A DNA stretch of 64,000 nt from Isoetes taiwanensis (Eukaryota; Streptophyta; Lycopodiopsida; Isoetales; Isoetaceae). The stretch spans positions 9,287,458-9,351,457 of the forward strand of contig JAJEKV010000038.1 in assembly GCA_021234155.1 (NCBI GenBank). Reading direction: 5' to 3'. Below, one piece after another: positions 11,701-22,210 of this stretch (positions are counted from its first letter, which is position 1; the number at the start of each line of letters is the position of its first letter). The position numbers were made by a program, and so were the translations under genes. Below the pieces are notes generated by a model. That model did not search any database. It was not told where the DNA came from and saw only the letters and a list, made by a program, of their open reading frames with translations.

Positions 11701-12564
11701 TGAAACCCCATTGCAATGTTGTCTGCTACTTGGCCTTTGTCTACACCTGTAAACACCCAGCAAAAACTTCAGTAGAATGTGGTGGAAGAAATCTTATTTT
11801 GAATGAGGATACAGATAGATAGAGCTTTTCTTGCATCATCCATGCAATACTCAATGAACCCTACAAATTCTTCCATGATTCAACCGTGTGAATTGTAAAA
11901 GCCCTTGGAGTTCAGAATGCTAATGGATGCCCAACAGACCATGAAAACATAACTTCCGCTCTGTTTTAGTCCAACTTGTAAGTGTGTTCTGATTCAGGTT
12001 CCAAAAAAAAAATGAATAGAGTACATTTGCACAGTATTGAAGGGATTTGAGATTTGTGGGCTAAAGGAAAACTAGTACCTCAACAATCGATGGAAAAGTT
12101 TCAAAATCTTGTTTTTGCTATGGATCAAAGAATCGGAGCAGAGAAAGCAATGCCAAACCAGGTTTTCTGATTTCTTTGAAATCTCTCCAAATAGAGATGC
12201 TGGGAAGAGGAAGACAGTGCCCAAAGCTTGGAGCAAGAGCCAAAATAGCGTTGTTGGAGAAAACAGAGAAAAACAAAGAAAAAATAGAGAAAACAGAGAA
12301 AAAGGATAAAAAAGGGGAGAACCCACCTGAAAATCTCTTGAGTAATGCTGCCTCTCAGCGATTAGTGCTTATCACTATGCCATGCTCGTAAAAACATTCA
12401 TATGGCCGAGGCCCTGGCCTTGGCATTTTGAAAAGTTGTATTACCTGAAGCTGCGATCAAATTTTCAAATTTGATGCTGGCAAAACAAATGGGAACCTTT
12501 TGCTGGTGGCCTTCTAAAAACTACAAACTTAAAAGCTGAGAAGGCCGTCCATAAATCCATGTAG
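8776..12564. other. Intergenic, AT-rich, no gene recognised
   Basis: There is a 101-codon plus-strand ORF at 9106-9411 with no family resemblance, and a (GAATA)n microsatellite at about 11525-11550. A purine-rich tract of GAGAAAACA-like repeats lies at about 12255-12310. I see no domain, splice pattern or RNA gene in the rest. Confidence 0.5.
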
Positions 12565-12576
12565 ATCCATGTAGTT

Positions 12577-14426
12577 AGAGGTATGTAACCAATATGCCGA
12601 TGACACTTTTTTTGTTCCTAATTGCCGAGGTTGAGAATCTTCGTAATGCTAAAGTATTATTGGACACATTCTCCTTAGCATCAGGTTTTCTTGTAGGGTG
12701 GCAAAATGTACAAATTTTGTGGACGCTGGACGCTTCCATCCCTCCTCAGATTTTGACTATCCATAGAAGATTCTTCTGCATGGCAATACCACAAAGTTGC
12801 TTGGTATCCCAGTTGAAATTCACATCTCTGCTTCAGATGCTTGTGATGAAATCATTAGTGGGTTGCAAAAGCACTTGTTTTGGTGGAGTACTGACTAAAC
12901 CGGCCCATGCCCGAGCAGAATCACCGTGGGCTAAATGTGTTCTTGGTAATACTCATGTCTACATGGCGCCTGCTCTATTAGTCTCCGCAGTTGTAAGATG
13001 GAGGAGATTGTGCGATCGTTAGAAATTTTATTTGGGGTGGAAATGAGTTAGGAGCGGTGGTTAAGGTAGCTTGGGTGAAATGCATTAGACCTAAGGCAGC
13101 CGGGTGGTCTTGGTATGTTGGATTTTCACCTCCAAAGCAAGATGATGATATCAAAGTTCATTTGGAGGATTTTCATTGGTAAGATGATTCTCCAGCCCGA
13201 GGTTGTTGGTGCAAATGATTCAAAGATTGTCTCCCATTTCATAAGGCCACCATTAAGCCCCCTCCTTCCTTGGCTTTGCTTTATCATATGCATCCAGATC
13301 CTAATGCTTCTCCCTTTCTAAAAGGGTTGCTTACCGCGGGGACACTTGTCGTCTTTTTCCATATTAACCCCGAGGCATGTCTTCGCTTGTCCACCCATGC
13401 CGGTGGATTCCTTTGCGACACCCCAGAAATGTGCCTCTAAGTGTGTTGTTCATCCAAAGACACAACGACGATGAATAATAGCACCGAATCAAGACTATTG
13501 CAGCTTGGTATGAGTCCGGTCATCTCATGTCATGGGAAGCATTTAGAACAAAGTTCTTGTTGTACGATGGGGACGAGTAACTGAATCATATTGCTGCATT
13601 GTTGCCATAGGATTCGTCCACGTGATTGAGGTAGTCGATGGGGTTGCCATCGGATACCCGCCACCGTATGGTTTGTGTCTTCCGTGGTATAAATTGCTTT
13701 GCATTCCAAATCTTGCCTCCATCTAATAGGTGGCATCTTGAGGTCCCTCACCACAATGGAAAAGGTTTGATATGGGTATGGGATGAGTCGCTTCATCCCA
13801 AAGTAGTAGTTTTGTAGTGGCAAGTGATCCATAGATGCCTCGTTGAGTCAACAGGTTAGTCCATAAAATGGATAATCGGATTTCGCGAGCTCATTCTTTA
13901 TGCCGCTAAAGGGGTTGAGAGTATTGAGCATTGTTTTTCTTGTGTGAGCGCCGCAAGACATGGTCTTGGTTGTTGACCCTATTTGGCACGCCTCGATCTA
14001 GCCAAAGAAATTTTGCTTGCTATCTATCCCGATGTTTGGCCCAAACTACTGAAATGAGCTTTTCATCTCATATGTGGCTGGCTTTATGGTCAATCCGAAG
14101 AGAACCAGATTGTTTATCTTAAGGGCTTAGATACCGCAGATGAGATTGTTCTTCGCTAAGAAAAATAAAATTGCTATGGCTTACAATTGTTCTTCTCTTG
14201 ATCAAGAGAAGAAAGTACTGATCTAGCATACTTACCTTCATATTCATTCTTTTGCATAGGCAGGTGGTTGTGCTCAGTTGGATCGGTTTGTCCACTGGGG
14301 TTTTAATCCTGTCTTTGCATAAAGATCGGTTTGTCCACTGGGGTTTTAATCCTGTCTTTGCATTTTATGCTGCTCTGGTTTTTAGTTGGTGAATAAAGCT
14401 TGTCGTTCTTCAAAAAAAAAAAAAAA
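12577..14426 (+). pseudogene. 5'-truncated L1-type LINE (ORF2 C-terminal half) with target duplication
   Basis: The insert begins almost at the reverse-transcriptase catalytic box: codons at 12589-12609 read QYADDTF. It then encodes the LINE palm/thumb region (AEVENLRNAKVLLDTFSLASGFLVGWQ), NTHVYMAPALL, then GGLGMLDFHLQSK (about 13105). Near 13770-13960 comes the zf-RVT-type C-terminus (VWDESLHPK..., VESIEHCFSC). Frames change repeatedly and in-frame stops occur, so it is dead. It ends in a poly(A) run at 14412-14427. The 12-base string ATCCATGTAGTT is present on both sides, at 12565-12576 and 14427-14438. This is a target-site duplication typical of target-primed reverse transcription. Within the 3' part a 40-base segment is tandemly repeated (14281-14320 and 14324-14363). 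Confidence 0.9.
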
Positions 14427-14438
14427 ATCCATGTAGTT

Positions 14439-15425
14439 CCGTTGTTACATTCTATATAACACCCTGCTAAGTAGTAAATCCAAGCAATACATAGCTAAGC
14501 AGAAAGGTCTAGACAAAAGTCAGTCTGAGTTTGTGCCGACATCAATGACAGCCATTCTGACGGTATGGCTATGATACACTCGCCATAGCCATAGCCCGTA
14601 TTCCAACAGAACTTACACTCTGGGACAGCCCACAAACCAACAACACCACCACGGAAAGCCAATTTGATAGATCAAACATGGATTTGTGCAAGAAAATCTT
14701 TGAAACACAGAGGAAGCAGAGGGTAATGCAGCAAACACGAGAGAGAATGCGACTCTAAAGCCTAGTCTGCAGCCCAAAGCTTCTAAAGAATCCGTGAGAA
14801 GCAATTATTAAGAGCTAGCCCCCACAACCCGACCAGGCCAAGCCAAGCCCATGCCCTACCGTATGAGCAAGACTCTCAACGAGGTGCAAGAAAAACAAAA
14901 GAAAAAGTGCTTCTTGGCATAGATCTATTCTTAGCTCAAATCTATATTGCACAAATCCTTCTTCTGATAAACCTTTAGTTCATTTTGCTCAATCTGCCTG
15001 TCATGGTAATTGAAAAACTACGGATTCTAAACAGGCGAAGGAGAGAGATTGCTTGCAGGGCAAGAAAATGACGTCACGGTCTTTTTTAGTCTTTACCTTC
15101 CATCTCCAGGTGTCATTACGAGAGCTATTCAAAAAAATATTACATCTCAAACAAAAAATAAGACTGCATTATATATGTTAGGATAGCAACAATTTATCAT
15201 TAAGACAATTTTCTTTATTTTGGTGTAGCTAAAAAATGAGAGCACATGGACTTTCAAACAAATAGATATGTAAAACAATGATTCCATTATCTAGTCGTGG
15301 ACTACAATATGTCAAGAAGCAAAGTAATATTAGTATATAATGTCAAGGACTTAACAGATTATTTAAACAAATTCGCAAACATAAACAAATTGATCTGATA
15401 TGCTATTAACTACATTCCTCTAGGT
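14439..15425. other. Intergenic, no gene recognised
   Basis: AT-rich sequence without ORFs that resemble known proteins. It contains a small cluster of GCCATAGC repeats at about 14565-14600. Confidence 0.45.
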
Positions 15426-15428
15426 AGA

Positions 15429-15625
15429 TAAAAGATAAGATAAGATAAGATGAATTTTTACGTCCACGGGAACCCAACGGGTTATGGGACGACACATGCA
15501 AGGGCAACAACCCATCTAAAACTTGGGGACTAGGCCCCATCACCAAACACAATGACCAAATATTAAAAGGCTACCGAGAATAAGATAAGATAATGCTACT
15601 GGTAAAGTTATGCTTCTAAAATTAT
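15429..15625 (-). repeat. Segment bounded by (ATAAG)n runs, downstream of the ORF1-like gene
   Basis: Short (GATAA)n runs at about 15429-15452 and 15578-15593 bracket about 125 bp that includes GGGGACTAGGCCCC. On the minus strand this follows the stop of the ORF1-like ORF directly. It may be the 3' end and tail of the same retroposon, or a separate small insert. The duplicated runs could be tail or target sequence. Confidence 0.4.
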
Positions 15626-16429
15626 CTAGACATAGCCAGTCCAAGGATTGGAAGGCCATTGATCTAGAATAATTGCTGCGCCTCCCCTGTACACTGCCCA
15701 TTTCTTTTGCAGGCGGGCTGCCCTCACCTTGCAGAGCTCCTCCTTATGGTTACACAATTGAAGAGGGGAGAGGTCCTCCTGTACTGAGAAACTAGTCCCT
15801 CTGAGATGGTTTCCATGCTGAAGAACATGTAAGCGGCTAAGAGTGTCTTGAAACCGAACCAAAAGATGGCGAGGACGATCAAGTCTTGCCGCTCCCACCC
15901 TAGTAGCGGAGACAACTCCACCAGCCTTCACATGCATGACATTAGTGAAAAAATGCAAAGCAGCATCCATATCAGAAACGGCATCATCTTCTGCCTCTGA
16001 AACCCCTATAATACGCAAGTTCAGGCTCCTACTAATAGAAGATACTGAGGCAGCCTGCTCCTGGCTGCTAGCTCGGCACTGCAACTCCTGGTCCCCTTGG
16101 GATTGTGGAGATGTCTGTACGCCCACCTCAACATGTTCCCTTTCCAATGTCTGCACCTCTGCTTCAACACAATATTTCTTCTGTGGCTGTAATTCTGTAT
16201 CTAATGTCTGTACTGAGGCATCACTTGTGCCCACATACTGGGCTTTAGGGTCTGGAACAAAGGCATGTATTAACTGTAATAAGTGTGTCCATCTCTCAAT
16301 AGACACGATCATAGATGTGGCCGTCATTCCTCCTTCAGAATGAATGAGTCGTACCTGGTGTGCCTGTATGGTCATATGTACAAAAAGATCCCCTAAGATA
16401 GTACAAGTAGAAATATCTTTATATTCCAT
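15626..16429 (-). CDS. L1 ORF1p-like protein, stand-alone ORF
   Basis: A 267-residue uninterrupted ORF. Residues about 137-250 resemble the RRM and C-terminal region of L1-type ORF1 proteins (Transposase_22-like): NLRIIGV (137-143), an acidic stretch, RVG (177-179), RPRHLLVRF (185-193), and VQEDLSPLQL before a basic segment (229-245). The N-terminal part carries three VQT tripeptides at 73-75, 92-94 and 104-106 within 35 residues. If the assignment is right it would bind RNA as a chaperone for retrotransposition. No endonuclease or reverse transcriptase follows it; the downstream 200 bp looks like a retroposon end. It may therefore be an ORF1-only derivative, or a domesticated copy. The start is the first ATG; no introns are apparent. 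Confidence 0.55.
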   Translation of the reverse strand: MEYKDISTCTILGDLFVHMTIQAHQVRLIHSEGGMTATSMIVSIERWTHLLQLIHAFVPDPKAQYVGTSDASVQTLDTELQPQKKYCVEAEVQTLEREHVEVGVQTSPQSQGDQELQCRASSQEQAASVSSISRSLNLRIIGVSEAEDDAVSDMDAALHFFTNVMHVKAGGVVSATRVGAARLDRPRHLLVRFQDTLSRLHVLQHGNHLRGTSFSVQEDLSPLQLCNHKEELCKVRAARLQKKWAVYRGGAAIILDQWPSNPWTGYV

Positions 16430-16804
16430 TTTTTGATTCTAAAGACGACCTCATTTGTAGACAAAAGGCTATAATAAATTCAACATTTTTTGCAAACCAA
16501 TTTAGAAGGTTTGATTGTCTGGCCTTCGATCCAAGTTATAGTTCCAGATCCAAGTTATAGTTTCATATAGTTTTGGATTGCACTAGCCCATTGTATGCAA
16601 TTGATTGGTGTGTTCTAGGAGATCTTGTTTTTTTGGTTGAAAAAAAAGTAAAATTCAAAAACATTGTGAAGTTCAGGAATGACATATAAATCGTTAAGTA
16701 TAGCATATATCCCATAACACACCAAAACAAAGATTAAAAAAAAAAAAAAAAAAAATACAAAATGCGGCCGCCAAATACTCACTTATGCCAGTATATGGAT
16801 GCAA
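16430..16804. other. Short intergenic stretch with poly(A)
   Basis: Contains a poly(A) run at about 16735-16756 followed by a GCGGCCGC site. It could be the tail of an old retroposon, but I see no matching body. Confidence 0.35.
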
Positions 16805-16813
16805 AAAAATTTA

Positions 16814-17482
16814 GGGAAAATTATAAGAATGCCCCTGTATTTAATGAAAATTATGAAAATGCCCTTGTATTTTCACAAATTATTGAGATGCCCCTCTGTT
16901 TCCCTTATCTCCCTCTATTTCTTACGAAAATCATATCACAAATCTAGAATCCTCCCTACTATGATCTCCAGTTCTCATGCATTCACGGCAGCAGCACGGT
17001 GGTGCTACTCTTCACCCTGTTGCGAAGAATACTTTTGAGTAGAGATCTAATTTTGCACTTACCCTTCTCAATTTGGATAAGGATGGAAATATGCAATGTT
17101 TCTCTATCTGAATCTGAAATATAGTTCTTCGAAGGCTCTGGATTTAGAAGGGGAGGGCAATTACGATTAGAAGGGCAATTAGAACCACCGTTCAAGGAGA
17201 GCATCTTCCGGAGCTTCACTTAGCATAATTTAGAGACTAAAGGTAATGGCTCATGGAACTACAATCAACGGCCATAATTGGAAGGCGGACTTCAAGACAG
17301 GCATTCTAATTCTTGAAAATGCAGAATGCGGCAAGGTCTTTCCAGCCGGATCTCCAGAGTTGTGTTCGTGGGTGATTTTGATGCTGAAATAGAACAGCAT
17401 AGGGGCATTTTGGTAAATTAACGGAATACAGGGGTATTTTTATAAATAGTGAAACATATAAGGGCATTTTTATAATTTTCCC
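16814..17482. mobile_element. Mutator-type MITE with 9-bp target duplication
   Basis: The ends are inverted copies. The left begins GGGAAAATTATAAGAATGCC and the right, reversed, begins GGGAAAATTATAAAAATGCC; similarity extends imperfectly for about 60 bp with repeated AAAATGCCC/TACCCC blocks. The nine bases AAAAATTTA lie immediately outside both ends (16805-16813 and 17483-17491). A 9-bp duplication is the hallmark of Mutator-like transposons. At 669 bp it has no transposase, so it is non-autonomous. The interior (about 16950-17380) is less AT-rich and could be captured DNA, but I cannot name a source. Confidence 0.9.
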
Positions 17483-17491
17483 AAAAATTTA

Positions 17492-18242
17492 AGTTTTTCT
17501 TTTATAATACGAAATGCTTAGAAGCTCCTAATGCCACAGCTTGGAGTTGGAGTACTCTTTGACGTATCCAGTAGGGGCTCTGGTCTTTAGCTTTTACTCA
17601 TGGTCGAAATTCTTATAGTGACTTTTAATCTGAACATGTACATTGCCGTCAAAGATGCCTACGCCATGATGCCACAAAGAAAACTCTATTTAGAGCATCC
17701 GTTGAGCCTTGGCAGTCGAGGCTGAAAAAGGCTCTGTTATTTTTCATGCTCTATGCAGGGCCAAACTACTGGATTCAGATGCTTAATTTGTGCCTGAACT
17801 TGTGTGAATACCCTTGATGGGATGTAAGGCCAAGAGTTTTCACTAGCATGGAAACTATAGTGCACCCATCATGGATGAGATATAATGAGGACAGATATGG
17901 GTATGAAAGCAATTCTTTGCAAACAATCTCCAGAGGGAGGTGAGCCGATTTATTCCAAGCTCAGCACCAAAGAAAGCAAATTTGTAATGGATCTGCACTA
18001 AAAATTGAGCCACAACTAAAATTTATATTAATATTCAATTCAGAGCATGATATTACAGGGGACACCCGCAGACTGGGCCAATCCTTCTAAATCCCATGTA
18101 AAAAGATTATCATGTGAACAACATGTCTGTCCCAAACCCTAAATTATGAAGAATCATGTACGCCCACAGACATATAAAACCCCATGTTTTAGGCGCCATA
18201 CCAAATTTTGGCCGGAATGCAAGAAATCCCTTGTGATGTAAT
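17492..18242. other. Intergenic, no gene recognised
   Basis: No conserved coding segment or RNA gene was seen here. Confidence 0.45.
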
Positions 18243-18367
18243 GTGGAGCAGCAACTATGAGCAGATTCCTGCTCTGGAATGGGAGCTGGTCCAATCGGCG
18301 CTGCTGGCTGCTGCCGGTGGCCAGCTCCCATTCCAGAGCAGGAATTTGCGAATTGTTGCTGCTCCAC
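18243..18367. ncRNA. Strong hairpin, candidate small-RNA precursor
   Basis: The left arm 18243-18289 and right arm 18321-18367 are complementary: 13 perfect pairs at the base (GTGGAGCAGCAAC), a 9-nt internal loop, then 25 perfect pairs ending ...GGAATGGGAGCTGG. The loop holds about 31 nt and can extend pairing (CGGC with GCCG). One arm contains GGAATGGG and the other CTCCCATTCC, as in the plant miR482/2118 5p and 3p strands, but the rest of the presumed mature strand does not match what I remember of that family. An outer inverted repeat, ACGTCAAGGTAAGT, lies at about 18368 and 18538-18551. It could equally be a fold-back element. Confidence 0.4.
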
Positions 18368-18551
18368 GACGTCAAGGTAAGTAGGGTGAAAGAGTTTTCA
18401 TGCAGTTGAGCTTCGGCAGATGGTAAGCAGACCGGTTGTCTCGGATTCATCAAGAATGCTCTACCTATTTGCCATTCTTGATTAGTATGATCGCCACATG
18501 GCAACATCCCATTGGACACCAAACAAGAATGAAGACTAACTTACCTTGACG

Positions 18552-19725
18552 TAAGAAAATTGACATGGAAAGATCTTCTATTTCAGCCGGAATGCTGGCA
18601 GTCATAATACAGTTCCAATGCCGATCTTGGCCTCCTGCTACAGTAATTGTTGAACCCTGCTATAATGTTAGTTGTTCTGATGCTGTTGTCGCTTCCATGT
18701 TTCCCCAAACAGCTCGCCCAAATAGGTCTCCAGCCTATTCTGATGTGGCACAACTATTGCTCTCTCTCCTTTTATAGTTTTGATGCAACCTTCTTAAAAT
18801 ATCCCCTTCAGTTGGCCTTAAATAAAAAAAATAGAAACGTGTATTTTTTTTTTATGACTCATAATGATTTGCCATGCACAAAAAAAAGACCAAATTTTTT
18901 AATTAAACTTTTTTCCCCAACAAAAAAAATGTAAAAAGCATTTGCAAACATAATGGACCCCATAGCCTATTTATCTCTGTAGATGTTCTATTATATTCTC
19001 TTCTTTGGTATTAAAATCTTGGCATTCAAGAGGTTACAGTAGGTGTATGTGACGAGCCTACCAAGTTGAACCTCCTGGCAACTCGGGACCTTATCAAAAC
19101 TGGCACAAATTCTAGATTGGTGTGACAAACAATTGAATATGGTGAAGAATTAAATTTTCTTTACGCATAATAATCAAAGATCAATATCCATTATCAGATA
19201 CAGTAATAACTAGAGGAAATACTATCCTCAATACATTCACAATTGAGCAAATCAAATAGAAGCTTCTCTTATAGAACTCAACTACAATCTCCAATTGCAC
19301 TGCTGCCACTAGCCCGAACATCACCTTGTTCATTTCACTCAGATGCACTCAATGGGGTTAATCCTCGTGATTAAATGGGGATCCCAAATATGCCTTTGCA
19401 TGGGTGGAATATCTTGGAAATCTTGGATAACAAGAACATAAGCACAAGCAAAGATAGATCCTATGTGAGTAAAGTGCTACTAAACCATGACAACGTAATA
19501 AAAAGAAATACAATACATGAGCATCAGAAGCAAAGAACGTAGCCAAAATATCAAACCATCATGACGCACAACTCCAGGACAATGGGAAGCTCAATCAGTC
19601 TACATGCAGACCCTGTGAACAGAAAAATGGTCAGCCATCTTACATTCTAAGCCTCATATGCCAATTATATAAGCATCAAAAACGTCTCTCTTACATATTC
19701 TCTCACTAGGGTTTTGCTTTCAAGG
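18552..19725. other. Intergenic, no gene recognised
   Basis: AT-rich with several A/T runs at 18820-18940. I saw no conserved ORF. Confidence 0.45.
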
Positions 19726-22210
19726 CTCAAACTTTGTGCAATCGGCATTTTTGACTTCCCATTTGGATTCTAAGCGTCCAAAACATCCTTTGAGTGATAC
19801 CTCCACTTTGCCGCGGCCTCTGCCTGGACCTCATCCACCATGCCCCAACCAACCATGGCCACTTATGTAGTCCCCTACCTCGATCCCAATTTGGATGCCC
19901 AACCCCACAAGACCCAGCCTCTTGCCCAGACACACCTGCAACCTGAAAGCCCCTCGCATGACGAACTCTCCTTGAAGGATCAAGTAGAGGGGCCACTACG
20001 AAACGGGCCAAACCAGAGGGCAAAGGCAAGGGAGAAGCCTCTTCCATGAGGGGAGAGGCGCGAGCAAAGGCCCAATCAATGAAGTTGGCCCAGTGGGAGG
20101 TTATGTTGCCTAGGTCCGATGGCATACCAAGCATCAATGGAGGCCTAGAAATCACTCAAAGCAAGAATTGAGAGCAACAATGCCCGAATTGCAGAGCTTA
20201 TAGAAGAGGTACAATCCTCAATGCCCAAGGTGCTCAGAAGGCAGTTGACAATGGAGAAACAATGGATTGCGGAGATGGAGACCTACACATAGCAGACAAC
20301 ATCTGCTTGGCGCACTTGAGAGGCAACGGGACAGGCAAGTAGGGTCTCGCTGATCTGCAGGCCCATTAAGACTCCCTGTCCACCACCATGAAATGGGGAG
20401 CCTGCTACCATGATACGAAGATTCTAGGTCGCCTTTGAAGAGAGCCAATTACAACTGAGAGCCCTTCACAGTAGAGTTGATACAAGGGAAGAGGCCTCAT
20501 TGGCAGTGAACCCTATGCTGGACTCTCGCGTATAAAAACTGAAGATCAACTCTGTTTCTCAAGATTGAAACGTGCAAGAGTTGTGGGAAGCCATTGCCCA
20601 ACAAGGCAAGGGCCTCATGCAGAGGGTCATAGCAACTGCAATGGTGCATGTGCGAATTGGCAAGGTAGCAACAATTCGAGCAAGAGCGACTTTAGGAAAG
20701 AGAGGCCGCTGCGCAGACCATGACAGTCCCACATGTCCAAAAGCCTACACAACACTAGCCGCTTGCCGCTGCGACACCGCCGCAGCATTCAAGCCTCCCA
20801 TGCCGCCATCGCCCCCTCCCCCCTCCCCCCGACAAAAAACAAGATCCGTCGTGACCGATGAGCATTGACCTGATGATCAGAGAGTTCTAGGAGTTGAGAT
20901 GCAGAAGCCATAAAGTGATGATATATGGCCTAATAGAAGAGGTCATCAACTGCCTTCAGATGTTGATCCTCGTCCCAATGGTGTTCCATATGCCAGTACA
21001 CATTGTTAAGGTGAGCCGGCATGGTGCCCAGCGCGCTGACCCTATCTGACTTGCCAAGATACTAGTGCTATTCAGTCTTCAATGACTTCATGAAAAAGCA
21101 GGAACACGGGGAGGGTCACCTGCTACTACCGACGAATAGTCCTGGCACATTCAATTTCCATGTGCAAGACAGAGAAGAACAACCGGTACTTGTGGGTGCA
21201 CGTGCAAAAAGGTAGTGGCAGCCCTTTCTTTGTGGCGGCCACTTCCCACATGCCAGGACAACTTCTATCACACCCACTCGGATGTGGATAGGCTGGACCC
21301 CTATGCCGATCTATATGATGGCATATAGCAGCATAACCAATTGGGTAGTGTCATTCTAGGGAAAGGTCCTTATGCACAAGTGTCATCATCCGATAATGGG
21401 GAACAAACTAATGAACCCCAAATGAGTGAAAAGGGAACAAAATGATGAACCCCAAATGAGTGAAAACAAACACAACACCAGGTTAGGCAACCTGATATAT
21501 AAGACAAAATTGTGCACAATGAAATCAGGCCCCACGTAGAATATCTAGAAGATCGTCGTATTGTAATGCTCCTGAACTGCAATAACTATAATAGTCAGGT
21601 TGCGCCACCCGTCCAAGCAGCGACTCAAATCCGCTTGTATAAAAAGCAGCCCTACGCACTCCAAACTGCAAGACCAAACCACATGTGACTGTCAATTGTG
21701 TTAGGAGCCATCTATGGGCCAAGGGTTAGCAAGCTATAAAGTTGGACTAGAAATATAAGAGCGCAATATCGAAAATTGAAAAGACGATCCATGAGGATCC
21801 TTGAAGCCACGGGGCTATGCCGAGATAGAAAAATATAGGCTCAACCCAAGAGGGCTTCCTCTTGTTGCCCTCCAGAAGCGCCATGTGCTATGCTGGAAAA
21901 AATGCAGAACCCATTGGCCAACACTGAACGAAAAGTAAAACCTATATAACAGAACAAGAGGTGGGAGGGGGGGATTTCGTACAACAACAAGATTTAGCTA
22001 AGACGAAATGCTGATGAGGAATGCAGGAAGACACAAGGCTTTTATGGAATAAAGGGCCAAAGAAGGCCCCCGTTATAGCAGGCTTGTGCCAAAGAAGCCT
22101 GGGTCCGAAAGGAGAGCTGGCATCCCTTTCCCTAGAATGATAGTTCTCTTCTATATAAGAAGAGAACCATAGCATTCTAGAGAACGGTCCTTATGCACAA
22201 ATGTCCAACA
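19726..22210. other. Degenerate repeat-like sequence, family unknown
   Basis: More GC-rich than its surroundings and full of short broken ORFs on both strands, which suggests an old mobile element, but no diagnostic domain was found. A 31-bp tandem copy containing GATGAACCCCAAATGAGTGAAAA-like sequence lies at about 21405-21470. A roughly 34-bp direct repeat (CATTCTAG...CTTATGCACAA) occurs at 21352-21385 and 22173-22206. Confidence 0.35.
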
